Shown: one piece after another, positions 6,277 to 13,885 of the stretch
Layout: each line of letters begins with the position of its first letter
How positions within the stretch are numbered: position 1 is the first letter of the stretch
Assembly (NCBI GenBank): GCA_019307645.1
Contig: JAFDJF010000007.1
Coordinates: 1 to 21,955 of the forward strand
Direction: 5' to 3'
Length of the DNA: 21,955 nucleotides
Origin: Deltaproteobacteria bacterium
GTDB taxonomy: Bacteria; Desulfobacterota; DSM-4660; Desulfatiglandales; Desulfatiglandaceae
Notes under the pieces: model-generated
Databases searched by the model: none
Seen by the model: the letters and a program-made list of their open reading frames with translations, nothing else
What the model was told of the DNA's origin: nothing
Program-made: the position numbers and the translations under genes

Positions 6277-6292
6277 TGGCATGGGAATTGCT
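6277..6292 (+). promoter_or_regulatory. Sigma-54 (RpoN) promoter
   Basis: TGGCATGGGAATTGCT fits the -24/-12 consensus TGGCAYRNNNNTTGCW at every fixed position. The start of transcription would be near 6303, giving a leader into the NusG-like gene. Expression would need RpoN and an AAA+ enhancer-binding protein. None is encoded in this window. Confidence 0.75.
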
Positions 6293-6440
6293 TGTTATTA
6301 AGATTTCAATGTACTGCTTTTATCGATTTATCAGCCAGATAAAGCACGGCCTTGCCATCATGCACTGATGACGGTGGAACTGAAGCGTTTTGAAACTGGC
6401 CAATCGAAAAAGCTCATCTCTTAAACTGGATATACACTCA

Positions 6441-6953
6441 ATGAACCAGAATTTTCCAAAGTGGTATGCGCTTCACACGAGAAGTCATTTCGAGCAAAAG
6501 GTTTATGACGGACTGCGAGGCAAATCAATAGAGACCTTTCTGCCCCGCATCCAGGTGATGAGCAGGCGTAAAGACCGTCGAAAAAAAATCCTCGTACCGT
6601 TGCTTCCCGGTTATGTGTTTGTTCGCACAGACCTTCATCCCGAAGAACACCTGCATATTTTAAAAACGACCGGTATTGTCCGTATGATCGGTTTCAAGGG
6701 AAAACCCGTTCCCGCGAACGAAGACGAGATATCTTCACTGATGGTCCTGGACGGAACAGACCGCACTGTACAGAACCGCACCTATATGAAAAAAGGTGAT
6801 CGGATAATGATCATGGAAGGTCCGTTGAAAGGGCTCGTGGGGTTTTATCTTCGCCACAACGGTAGACACGACAAGGTCGTGGTATCAGTTGAGCTTCTAC
6901 AGCGATCCATTGAAGTTGAAATCGAGGGCTGGGCTCTGGAAAAAATCTCGTAA
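6441..6953 (+). CDS. NusG-family transcription antiterminator (RfaH/UpxY/LoaP type)
   Basis: A specialised NusG paralogue that would ride on RNA polymerase and suppress termination in selected long operons. The 170-residue protein has an N-terminal NGN domain (KWYALHTRSHFEQKVYDGL at 7-25, LVPLLPGYVFVRTDL at 51-65, then GIVRMIGFKGKPVP) and a C-terminal KOW motif (KKGDRIMIMEGPLKGLVGFY, about 117-136). It lacks the extended NGN insertion of some housekeeping NusGs and is not beside secE/rplK, so it is not the housekeeping copy. ATG 6441 is preferred from the family N-terminus; an in-frame TTG at 6390 is possible, and neither has a strong ribosome-binding site. It sits behind a sigma-54 promoter. 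Such genes usually lead polysaccharide operons, but here the T2SS cluster follows about 430 bp downstream. Confidence 0.9.
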   Translation: MNQNFPKWYALHTRSHFEQKVYDGLRGKSIETFLPRIQVMSRRKDRRKKILVPLLPGYVFVRTDLHPEEHLHILKTTGIVRMIGFKGKPVPANEDEISSLMVLDGTDRTVQNRTYMKKGDRIMIMEGPLKGLVGFYLRHNGRHDKVVVSVELLQRSIEVEIEGWALEKIS

Positions 6954-6995
6954 AACGAGCCTGCCGCAATCCGGTTTTGGGTAAATCAGTGGTAA

Positions 6996-7161
6996 CTGGT
7001 TCAAGGGTTCACGGTTCAGGGGTTTGTGGACCAACCGTGAACCCCTGGCCCAGACCTGGCATAACAAGATGCGGTGATGGGAAGCCACGTAATCATAAGC
7101 AGTGAAAGCAGTTTCATGTTCGCATTCCGTCGCGCCAGGGCAGGCGCTGAACCCTGAACCT
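6996..7161. repeat. GGTTCA-type repeat region with a 12-bp hairpin
   Basis: The 430-bp gap between the antiterminator and gspG has no gene. GGGTTCACGGTT (7005-7016) and AACCGTGAACCC (7033-7044) are perfect inverted repeats, built from the same GGTTCA/TGAACC units found elsewhere. A further pair of units (CTGAACCCTGAACCTAAC) is at 7148-7165. No U-tract follows the hairpin, so termination is not evident. Confidence 0.6.
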
Positions 7162-7230
7162 AACAACCTGAGCAGTTACAATCAGTGTCTCACTCTATTC
7201 GACATCATGTGATCGAAGGGGCGGAGCTAT

Positions 7231-7360
7231 GTTTACCCTAACGTTGCATAAATCCTGTCGACAAAAACCGTTTCACTCGCGCTATAGTGCATGACTACAC
7301 ACACATTTCACGCACTCTAACACGTTTTTGTTCGAAGTTTTATGCAACGTTAGGGTTTAT
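7231..7360. mobile_element. MITE-like element A upstream of gspG
   Basis: ACCCTAACGTTGCATAAA (7235-7252) and its exact reverse complement (7339-7356) bracket 86 bp. The similarity extends inward through CGACAAAAAC near 7259-7268 and GTTTTTGTTCG near 7324-7334. No ORF lies inside. Its right end is about 20 bp from the gspG start, so it must carry or have replaced the gspG promoter. The same terminal motif recurs at 8036-8051 in element B. Confidence 0.7.
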
Positions 7361-7379
7361 TCAATATCTGGAGACTCCC

Positions 7380-7817
7380 ATGAATGCACGTCACGGTAAA
7401 AAACGCTTTGCAGGAACAGACGGATTTTCTCTCATAGAACTTCTGGTCGTCATCATTATTCTCGGTCTTCTTTCAGCGCTCGTAGCGCCCAAATTTTTTG
7501 GAAAGGTGGACAAAGCCAAGACGAAGACGTGCAAGGCTCAGATTGAACTTCTGGGATCGGCATTGGACAGCTTCCGTCTTGACAATGGAAAATACCCCAC
7601 AACTAATGAGGGATTGAATGCCCTGAGAGAAAAACCGGACGAACTGAAAGACTGGGACGGACCGTATCTGCCCAAACCTGTCCCTGCGGACCCATGGGAA
7701 AGGGCGTATATCTACACATGCCCTGGCGAACACAGTGATTATGATCTTTACAGCTATGGCAGAGACGGTGTGGCGGGTGGAGAAAAAAGCGACCGGGATG
7801 TTGTCAGCTGGGAGTAA
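7380..7817 (+). CDS. gspG: Type II secretion major pseudopilin GspG
   Basis: The main subunit of the T2SS pseudopilus, processed at the inner membrane. The 145-residue preprotein has a class III leader cut between Gly15 and Phe16 (DGFSLIELLVV), with Glu20 at the +5 position and a hydrophobic helix to about residue 36. The globular part has KTCKAQIELLGSALDSFRLDNGKYPTTNEGL and the calcium-site region YSYGRDGVAGGEKSDRDVVSWE, both diagnostic of GspG rather than a type IV pilin. The start ATG 7380 has TGGAGA 6 nt upstream; a longer frame to 7287 would run into element A. It stands apart from the rest of the T2SS genes, between elements A and B. Confidence 0.96.
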   Translation: MNARHGKKRFAGTDGFSLIELLVVIIILGLLSALVAPKFFGKVDKAKTKTCKAQIELLGSALDSFRLDNGKYPTTNEGLNALREKPDELKDWDGPYLPKPVPADPWERAYIYTCPGEHSDYDLYSYGRDGVAGGEKSDRDVVSWE

Positions 7818-8053
7818 ACCCTTTAGTTGCATAAATAACATGGCTAACTGGTTTAAAATACTATAATAATAGACGCATTCATCTTTTTGTATGCTCTGCT
7901 GGAATTCACCCCAAGTGACATCCTGAAAGCAGTCAAAAGCAGCCATGTTATTTACCCGATGGGAAAGTCCCGCCAGGCGGGATAAAGTACTATAGCTTCA
8001 CCCTTTCCGCCTTGGACCTGGGGCATCCTCGACTTTTGCAACGTTAGGGTAAA
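7815..8053. mobile_element. MITE-like element B between gspG and gspE
   Basis: The 253-bp gap is not coding. The left end, TAAACCCTTTAGTTGCATAA (7815-7834), is a degenerate copy of the element A terminus. The right end, TTTTGCAACGTTAGGGTAAA (8034-8053), matches it in reverse. Nested inside are a perfect 13-bp inverted repeat, AAATAACATGGCT (7833-7845) and AGCCATGTTATTT (7941-7953), and a 15-bp palindrome TCCCGCC-A-GGCGGGA (7968-7982). The gspG stop lies in the left end. The element splits an otherwise tight operon. Confidence 0.65.
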
Positions 8054-8070
8054 ATCAAAAAGTAAATCAC

Positions 8071-9708
8071 ATGAGTATCCTGACCCTTCAAATGATGAAC
8101 AGCCTGAAGAAGATTTTTCCGCGAAGACCAACGCAGCCTGAGGGCGGTATCATTTCCCCGGTCCAGCCATCAGACCTCGTAGCGGACGTGCCGGAAATCG
8201 ATGAAGACAAGTTCCCTCAATCCCCGCCATCCCTCAAGGTGCTGCCTCTGCCTTTCATGAAAAGGTTCCGCTTTGTGCCTTTGGAGGATTCCGGGGAATT
8301 TGTTATCGTTGCAATGGCCAATCCACTGGACTTTAACACGCGTGAAGCAATCCTGAATGCGTACGGCAAACCCGTAAAAGTAGTCAGAGCATCTGAAGAG
8401 ACCATATCCCAGTTTATTTACCGCTGGTATGAAGCTGAAGCGGATATGACTTCAGAGAAAGGAGAAGGCGCTGAAAACGTCATCCTGACTGCGGAAGACC
8501 GGCTGTGGGACGACCCGGAACATCTGAAAGACATGGCCTCTGAGGCTCCTGTCATCCGGCTGGTGAATCATATAATCAATAACGCCCTTGAATCAGGGGC
8601 CTCCGATATTCACATCGAACCTCGAAAGCAACACGTTCAGGTACGGTACCGGATAGACGGAATCCTCCATGATCGCGAGACACTTGCCAGGAACCTGCAG
8701 GCTGCCATAACTTCCAGGATAAAGCTTATGGCAAAGATGGATATTGCTGAAATGCGACTTCCTCAGGACGGAAAAATCAAGTTCATGACAGGGAGGAAAG
8801 AGGTGGACATCCGTGTGTCCTGCCTTCCCACCAGCATTGGCGAAGGCCTGGTACTGAGACTTCTCCACAAAGAAGATGTTCAGCTGGCCCTTGAAAACCT
8901 GGGTTTTCCCTCTTCGATCCTGGATCAGTTCAAGGACATCATTTCTCTGCCATACGGAATGCTTCTTGTCACAGGTCCCACCGGATCCGGAAAGACCACA
9001 ACGCTTTATGCAGCGCTGAATGCCATAAACACTCCGGAAAAAAAGATTGTGACCGTGGAAGATCCGGTAGAATATCAGCTCGAGGGGATCAACCAGATTC
9101 AGGTGCAGCCTAACATCGGACTCACATTTGCAACAAGTCTCAGGTCCTTCCTCCGTCATGATCCTGATATAATGCTGGTGGGTGAAATAAGGGACATGGA
9201 AACAGCGGATATCGCCATGCAGGCAGCTCTCACCGGGCACATGGTCTTTTCCACACTCCACACGAATGATGCTGCAGGGACCATAATCCGACTGGAAGAG
9301 ATGGGTGTGGAAAGATTCATGGTAACATCATGTGTTGCCGCCGTGCTTGCTCAGCGGCTCGTGAGAAAAGTCTGCCCCAATTGTCAGGAAGATGTCTCCA
9401 TTTCAGATGAAAAAAGGTCTCTGATGGCACAAGAGATGGATTTGTCTCCCGCCCTGATGGTCCCCAGTTTCCGGAAAGGCATGGGGTGCACAGAATGCGG
9501 AGGGACCGGGTATCGTGGGCGATTGGGCATTTTTGAACTGCTTCCACTGAATGATTCAATCCAGCAGGGGATCATAGAAGGCGCCAGCCGGGCCGAGATA
9601 AACCGCGAAGCACTTTCCGAGGGCATGATATCTTTGAAGATGGATGGACTTGACAAGGTCCGCCAGGGAATCACGACCTACGAAGAAGTTCTGAGGGTAA
9701 CGCGCTGA
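8071..9708 (+). CDS. gspE: Type II secretion ATPase GspE
   Basis: The cytoplasmic hexameric ATPase that powers pseudopilus assembly. The 545-residue protein has an N-terminal GspE domain (about 45-120), then the core with Walker A GPTGSGKT (302-309), the Asp box VTVEDPVEYQLEGINQ (327-342), Walker B IMLVGEIRD (367-375) and a His box around HMVFSTLHTND (390-400). A tetra-Cys zinc site is present (C435, C438, C473, C476), typical of GspE. The first ATG is 8071; another lies at 8092. Neither has a good ribosome-binding site, perhaps because element B ends only 17 bp upstream. The stop overlaps the gspF start (TGATG). Confidence 0.97.
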   Translation: MSILTLQMMNSLKKIFPRRPTQPEGGIISPVQPSDLVADVPEIDEDKFPQSPPSLKVLPLPFMKRFRFVPLEDSGEFVIVAMANPLDFNTREAILNAYGKPVKVVRASEETISQFIYRWYEAEADMTSEKGEGAENVILTAEDRLWDDPEHLKDMASEAPVIRLVNHIINNALESGASDIHIEPRKQHVQVRYRIDGILHDRETLARNLQAAITSRIKLMAKMDIAEMRLPQDGKIKFMTGRKEVDIRVSCLPTSIGEGLVLRLLHKEDVQLALENLGFPSSILDQFKDIISLPYGMLLVTGPTGSGKTTTLYAALNAINTPEKKIVTVEDPVEYQLEGINQIQVQPNIGLTFATSLRSFLRHDPDIMLVGEIRDMETADIAMQAALTGHMVFSTLHTNDAAGTIIRLEEMGVERFMVTSCVAAVLAQRLVRKVCPNCQEDVSISDEKRSLMAQEMDLSPALMVPSFRKGMGCTECGGTGYRGRLGIFELLPLNDSIQQGIIEGASRAEINREALSEGMISLKMDGLDKVRQGITTYEEVLRVTR

Positions 9709-10916
9709 TGCAACGTTTCTCATATGAAGCTGTTGATCCTCAGGGTCGCAAAATTGTGGATTCGGGGGAGGCCTGGGACAGGGAGTCTCTTTTAATAAAC
9801 CTGCATTCCAGGGGTATGGTCCTGGTCAGGTGGCTGGATGATGAGCGCTCTGGTTCACGTTTGTTTAAGCGGTCAACACAGACGCTGGGTGCCGGAGAGC
9901 TCCTGCGGGTTACCAAAAACCTGTCACATCTCTTGAAATCCGGCGTGCCCATGGACAGGACCCTGACCATCATAGCCGACTCCGCAAGGCAGGAATCCAT
10001 TAAGACAACGGTAACATCTCTCAAAGAATCCATACAGGGGGGCAGCACTCTTTCCGAGGCCATGGCCAAGAGATCTGATGAGTTTAACAATCTTTATGTG
10101 AACATGGTCAGAGTCGGTGAAATGGGCGGCATACTGCCTCAGGTAATGGAAAACCTGGCACAATTCATGGAACGTTCCCGGGAAATCAGGAAATTCATCA
10201 TCTCTTCCTCTGTCTATCCTGCTATCCTTCTCTTTGTAAGCATTGTATCGGTTCTTGTAATAATGGGATTCGTTGTCCCCCGCTTTGCAGGCATATTCAG
10301 CGATCTCGGACAGGAAATTCCTTTTTCCACAGAGATCCTTATCCGGATGAGCAACTTTTTGAGACAATGGGGCTTGTGGACACTGCTGTTTGTCGCCCTT
10401 TGTTCCGTATGGTTGTGGCGCATGGCACAGACCCCGGGAGGCAAAGATCGCCTCGACAGCCTGATTATCCGATCCCCGTTTTTCGGTGCACTGGTAACAG
10501 ACATTCAGGTCAGTCGTTTTGCAAGGACTCTCGGGACGCTTGTTGTGAGCGGGGTACCTTTGCTCAAGGCCCTGTCTATTGCCCAGGATGTTGTAGAAAA
10601 CAATGTGGTAAAAGCAGCTGTAGATCACATCTATCACCAGGTCAAGGAAGGAAAGAGAATAAGTGCACTGATGAAGGATCAGGACACATTTCCTGCCATG
10701 GCCGTGCAGATGGTTTCACTTGGAGAAGAGAGCGGCAAACTCGGCGAAATGCTGGTCCTTGTGGCCGAAGAACTGGACAACAGTATCCAGGCAAAAATAA
10801 AGGCCTGTCTTGCACTTCTTGAACCCGCAACCATCCTCTTTATGGGACTTATCATCGGTGGGATCGTCATCTCTATGCTTTCAGCTATTTTTGGGATCAA
10901 TGAGATTCAGTTCTAA
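9708..10916 (+). CDS. gspF: Type II secretion inner-membrane platform protein GspF
   Basis: The polytopic platform that couples the GspE ATPase to the pseudopilus. The 402-residue protein is full length. It has two T2SSF repeats (about 66-189 and 268-391), each with a VRVGEMGG/VSLGEESG motif (134-141 and 336-343). Three membrane segments lie at about 167-190, 221-239 and 372-395. The N-terminus FSYEAVDPQGRKI is typical. The ATG overlaps the gspE stop by one base, and the end overlaps gspH by 17 bp, so it is translationally coupled on both sides. Confidence 0.97.
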   Translation: MQRFSYEAVDPQGRKIVDSGEAWDRESLLINLHSRGMVLVRWLDDERSGSRLFKRSTQTLGAGELLRVTKNLSHLLKSGVPMDRTLTIIADSARQESIKTTVTSLKESIQGGSTLSEAMAKRSDEFNNLYVNMVRVGEMGGILPQVMENLAQFMERSREIRKFIISSSVYPAILLFVSIVSVLVIMGFVVPRFAGIFSDLGQEIPFSTEILIRMSNFLRQWGLWTLLFVALCSVWLWRMAQTPGGKDRLDSLIIRSPFFGALVTDIQVSRFARTLGTLVVSGVPLLKALSIAQDVVENNVVKAAVDHIYHQVKEGKRISALMKDQDTFPAMAVQMVSLGEESGKLGEMLVLVAEELDNSIQAKIKACLALLEPATILFMGLIIGGIVISMLSAIFGINEIQF

Positions 10917-11352
10917 AACCGGATTCACGCTGGTAGAAATACTGGTTGTGATGGTCCTGCTGGCCATCGTCGGCGCTCTTGTCTTTGTCAGCGCAGGAAA
11001 AACCATGGCAGGCAACCAGAACAAGGCCTTTGCCCGGGAGATGATATCCCTCTGCAAAAAGGCCCGACGGATGGCCGTGAATGACGGCGTGCCAACAGCC
11101 TTTAATATTTCCTCCAGCCAGAGGCGTTGCTGGGTCGGCGACAGCACAAAATCACTTGAAATCCCCGAGCAGATGCTCATTGAAGGGGAAGGAATCACTC
11201 AATTGAACGAAGATGTGTATACTATCGGGTTCTATCCGGACGGAAGTTCGGGTGGGGGAACGCTCACACTTTCCGTATTCGGTCAAACCGTTTATGCCTT
11301 CAGAATAGACATCCTCACAGGAATGCTCATCCGGATAGAGGAGGATGCCTGA
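10900..11352 (+). CDS. gspH: Type II secretion minor pseudopilin GspH
   Basis: A 150-residue prepilin-like protein with leader MRFSSKTG, cleavage between Gly8 and Phe9, Glu13 at +5 and the helix FTLVEILVVMVLLAIVGALV. The rest (KARRMAVNDGVPTAFNISS, then FYPDGSSGGGTLTL) has the beta-rich GspH fold pattern. The start ATG 10900 is the one directly before the leader and lies inside the gspF end, with GGGA 5 nt upstream. In T2SS, GspH is a minor pseudopilin below the GspIJK tip complex; position after gspF supports this. Confidence 0.92.
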   Translation: MRFSSKTGFTLVEILVVMVLLAIVGALVFVSAGKTMAGNQNKAFAREMISLCKKARRMAVNDGVPTAFNISSSQRRCWVGDSTKSLEIPEQMLIEGEGITQLNEDVYTIGFYPDGSSGGGTLTLSVFGQTVYAFRIDILTGMLIRIEEDA

Positions 11353-11791
11353 ACGGATGGACCACTGCTGTAAACCATCCCAATGCCGCAGGAGATATAG
11401 CTCAAAGAGAGCAGGATTTACGCTCCTTGAAGTATTGGTCGCGCTTATGGTCGCAGGAATTTCTCTGGGAGCTGTTTTTCAGGCATTTTCCCAATCCAAG
11501 AGGATATCCTGGAAAGCGGATGAAAGACTGGAGAGCGCCCGCATCGCACAGAACATCCTTGCAGATTCCGCATTGATAGGTGCCGCACTCAGAGACGAAG
11601 GAAAGGAAGGGGTTGTGGAGGGAGAAACCGGGTGGAAATACACTATCTCTGTAAAACCCCTTGAATATCGTCCTGAAAATGGGGAAAATCTTCTCGAAAT
11701 CCCGGCTATGCTGGATATACGTCTGTGCCTGGCCCATGACAGTGGTCAGAAAGAGAAGTCCTTTTGCCTGAACCGTTGGTATCGCCGCTGA
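11345..11791 (+). CDS. gspI: Type II secretion minor pseudopilin GspI
   Basis: A 148-residue pseudopilin with an unusually long, Cys- and Arg-rich leader. Cleavage is expected between Gly24 and Phe25 (RAGFTLLEVLVALMVAG), with Glu29 at +5. The post-helix part SKRISWKADERLESARIAQNILAD is characteristic of GspI, which nucleates the tip complex with GspJ and GspK. Two starts are possible: ATG 11345, overlapping gspH by 8 bp, or ATG 11357, better spaced from the GAGGAGG at 11338-11344. The end overlaps gspJ by 28 bp. Confidence 0.92.
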   Translation: MPERMDHCCKPSQCRRRYSSKRAGFTLLEVLVALMVAGISLGAVFQAFSQSKRISWKADERLESARIAQNILADSALIGAALRDEGKEGVVEGETGWKYTISVKPLEYRPENGENLLEIPAMLDIRLCLAHDSGQKEKSFCLNRWYRR

Positions 11792-12453
11792 AGACAAAAA
11801 GAGGCAATCAAAGCGGTTTTACGCTACTTGAGCTCCTGGTAGCCATGGTTCTTGTCTCCATGGTAACTCTGGTGGTGGCCATTGCCCTGAGGCTCTCTAT
11901 TGAATCCTGGGAAGGTGGGGTCGAAGAAGGAGAGGACATTCAACTGTGGGTGGCCATCCCCTCTCTCATGACAAAACAGCTTGATTCCCTGACGAGAATT
12001 GACCCTTTTGAAAAAACAGGCGGGAAACAGCAGCTGCCATTTTGTGGCCAAAAACACGCTCTTTCATTTTTCACCGCCTATGCCCCGCAAGGGTCCCCTC
12101 TGCAGGGGCTTTTAAAAATAACCTATCTTTTTAAAGAAGAAGAGAAAACTCTTTATCTTTTTGAACAGGTCATTACAAGGGAAGAAGATCTTAATGATGA
12201 ATACGACCCCCTGTCCGACAAGTGGGGAAACTCTTTTAAGCCAATGAGCCAGGTGCCCGGAATTTCGGGCTTTGATCTGACATACACAGGCCAGAATATA
12301 CAAGACCCGCAAGAGGCGGACGACTGGAAGGAAATCTGGAAGTGCACATCAAAATCCCTGCCAACAGGGCTGGGGTTAAAGCTCAGAATTGGAACAGGCC
12401 AAAATGCGCATGCACGCAGCCTGTATTTCCGACTGGGAGGGATTGGGCCATAG
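11764..12453 (+). CDS. gspJ: Type II secretion minor pseudopilin GspJ
   Basis: A 229-residue protein with a class III leader cut between Gly18 and Phe19 (QSGFTLLELLVAMVL), Glu23 at +5 and a large beta-rich C-terminal part, the size expected for GspJ. No ATG precedes the leader; the start is inferred as TTG 11764, with a purine-rich AGAGAAG about 6 nt upstream. TTG 11776 is an alternative. Family features include GFDLTYTG and a final LGLKLRI strand. It overlaps gspI and abuts gspK (TAG then ATG). Confidence 0.9.
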   Translation: MPEPLVSPLKTKRGNQSGFTLLELLVAMVLVSMVTLVVAIALRLSIESWEGGVEEGEDIQLWVAIPSLMTKQLDSLTRIDPFEKTGGKQQLPFCGQKHALSFFTAYAPQGSPLQGLLKITYLFKEEEKTLYLFEQVITREEDLNDEYDPLSDKWGNSFKPMSQVPGISGFDLTYTGQNIQDPQEADDWKEIWKCTSKSLPTGLGLKLRIGTGQNAHARSLYFRLGGIGP

Positions 12454-13284
12454 ATGGTTATTGCTGGTAGCATAAAATCCAATAACGGAAGTGTCCTGAT
12501 CATTGTCCTGTGGTCTCTGGTCCTTATCGGTTTCCTGGCTGGGGAATATCTGGATCATAATCGCGGGAAGGCATGTCTGGCGGTTAATGCCTGGGATTCG
12601 CTCAAACAGAAAGAAGCCGTCGACTCGGTGTTGAATCTCTTTGCAGCCGATTCCTGGCCAATCCCGGGCGATAATAACAGATTCGGAACCTGGACCGCTT
12701 TTTCTCCCGGGGGATTTGATCTGTGGGTGAAGGTTGACAGCGAATCAAACAGAATAAACATCAACACAGCCTCGGACGGCCAGATGAGAAACAAGATGCT
12801 GGAACTGCTGGGTGAAGACCACTTTGACAAATCCAACCAGTTAACAGATGCCATTCTCGACTGGCGGGATACAGACACCCTGCTAAGGACAAACGGGGCT
12901 GAGGCAGACTTTTACGATTCCCGGGGTCTTCCCTATAAGCCTGCAAATGGGCCGTTCAAGGTGCTTACAGAGCTGCTCCTTGTAAAAGGGGTGACCTCGG
13001 ATGTTTTCTGGGGAGACCCGATAACCGGCCTTTTGACCGAAGAAGAGGAAGAGATAGAACCACTTCATTTTTCCCTTTTGGATGAATTCACCATCTATTC
13101 CAGGAACGTCAAAAGGGTAAACATTGTGGTTCCGGGTAAACAAAACGGTTATACGCTCATAACAGCTTTCCTGGAAAAAGAAAAAGGCAGGTGGAAAGTT
13201 CTGCAGCTTTACAGGACTATGCGGGTATCAGCCGGCAGGGAATCGCAATTCCTCAATCAAACGGAGCCCGGCGTTGAATCTTAA
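12454..13284 (+). CDS. gspK: Type II secretion minor pseudopilin GspK
   Basis: The large tip pseudopilin. The 276-residue protein has leader MVIAGSIKSNNG, cut between Gly12 and Ser13, and lacks Glu at +5 (Ile17). That absence is the known hallmark of GspK. The helix-hairpin-helix-like region has ININTASDGQM (101-111) and the signature DWRDTD (136-141), followed by FYDSRGLPYKPANGPFKVL. The start ATG directly follows the gspJ stop. The end overlaps gspL by 11 bp. Confidence 0.94.
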   Translation: MVIAGSIKSNNGSVLIIVLWSLVLIGFLAGEYLDHNRGKACLAVNAWDSLKQKEAVDSVLNLFAADSWPIPGDNNRFGTWTAFSPGGFDLWVKVDSESNRININTASDGQMRNKMLELLGEDHFDKSNQLTDAILDWRDTDTLLRTNGAEADFYDSRGLPYKPANGPFKVLTELLLVKGVTSDVFWGDPITGLLTEEEEEIEPLHFSLLDEFTIYSRNVKRVNIVVPGKQNGYTLITAFLEKEKGRWKVLQLYRTMRVSAGRESQFLNQTEPGVES

Positions 13285-13885
13285 TAACCTCTCTCTGCTG
13301 ACAAAAGATTATTTTTTCGGTAACCCCGGGTCAACTTTGACCGGACGGGATATAATCGGGTTACATCTTGAAAAAGAAAAACTCCATTATGTCTGTCTGA
13401 CAAGGGCTCGTGGAGGGTGGATCCCGGCGCGTCCGGGCCCGGCCCTCGACCCGCTCGGCAGCGTTGAGGAACCGGCGCCCTGGTCTCTCAAGCAGTTCCT
13501 GGAATGGTTGACCGTATTTCCTCTGGTGGAAGGCGCCTCGGCCCCCAGAAAGCGAGCCGTCTATCTGACCCTCCCAAGAAACTGCTTCTCTGCCAGAGAC
13601 CTTCAGCTTCCTCCCATGCCGATGGAGGATGCCCTGGTATCAGTGGAAAACAGTCTGCCCGTCTGCTGTCATCTTCCAATTGAAGAAATATACTACGATA
13701 TTTGGTATCAGTGGAAAACAGTCTGCCCGTCTGCTGTCATCTTCCAATTGAAGAAATATACTACGATATTCACCTCTGCCGTACAATCCAGGGAAATATT
13801 AATGCGCTTATTGTCTACGCTGCCCGCAGGGACATGGATGAATACCTGGACATTTTCCGGGAAACAGGGCACATGGATTCACTGA
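13274..13885 (+). CDS. gspL: GspL, N-terminal part (frame lost in a tandem duplication)
   Basis: GspL is the inner-membrane assembly protein that binds GspE by its actin-like cytoplasmic domain and pairs with GspM. This frame begins at TTG 13274 (no ATG; overlaps gspK) and reads the start of the cytoplasmic domain (TGRDIIGLHLEKEKLHYVCL, then RAVYLTLPRNCFSARDLQLPP) up to EEIYYDI at about residue 143. Then a perfect 68-bp duplication shifts the frame, and the remaining roughly 60 residues are unrelated to GspL. Removing one repeat copy joins this part to the next frame as one 473-residue GspL, the usual family size. As sequenced, it would yield a truncated protein. Confidence 0.85.
   Translation: MNLNNLSLLTKDYFFGNPGSTLTGRDIIGLHLEKEKLHYVCLTRARGGWIPARPGPALDPLGSVEEPAPWSLKQFLEWLTVFPLVEGASAPRKRAVYLTLPRNCFSARDLQLPPMPMEDALVSVENSLPVCCHLPIEEIYYDIWYQWKTVCPSAVIFQLKKYTTIFTSAVQSREILMRLLSTLPAGTWMNTWTFSGKQGTWIH
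13635..13770. repeat. Perfect 68-bp tandem duplication inside gspL
   Basis: Bases 13635-13702 and 13703-13770 are identical, with no spacer. The unit starts TGGTATCAGTGGAAAACAGT and ends ACTACGATATT. Since 68 is not a multiple of 3, the duplication breaks gspL; taking out one copy restores 474 codons including the stop. The junction creates a TTG (13702) that could restart the correct frame. It may be a real, readily reversible duplication or an assembly fault. Confidence 0.98.

Larger units (their letters stand above)
5687..6440. other. Long gene-free leader upstream of the antiterminator
   Basis: No convincing gene is seen in about 750 bp. A minus-strand frame reaching to 5979 overlaps the DUF6485-like gene in another register and has no ribosome-binding site. 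Visible signals are a short CCTC/GAGG hairpin near 5984-5999, an AT-rich tract 6080-6270, a perfect inverted repeat TTTCCGA-T-TCGGAAA at 6162-6176, and the sigma-54 promoter at 6277-6292. The transcribed leader after that promoter would be about 140 nt before the ATG at 6441. Confidence 0.5.

Noticed and set aside
7005..7044. Hairpin after the antiterminator gene as a rho-independent terminator
   Set aside because: There is a good 12-bp stem but no U-tract follows, and it is built from dispersed repeat units.
8593..9261. 222-codon minus-strand frame inside gspE
   Set aside because: It is antisense to the conserved ATPase core; the length is a by-product of codon bias in gspE.
9924..10637. 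237-codon minus-strand frame inside gspF
   Set aside because: It is antisense to conserved GspF, with no promoter or ribosome-binding site and no recognisable domain.
12454..12520. Missing Glu at +5 of GspK as a defect
   Set aside because: Lack of Glu5 is the normal feature of GspK family members.
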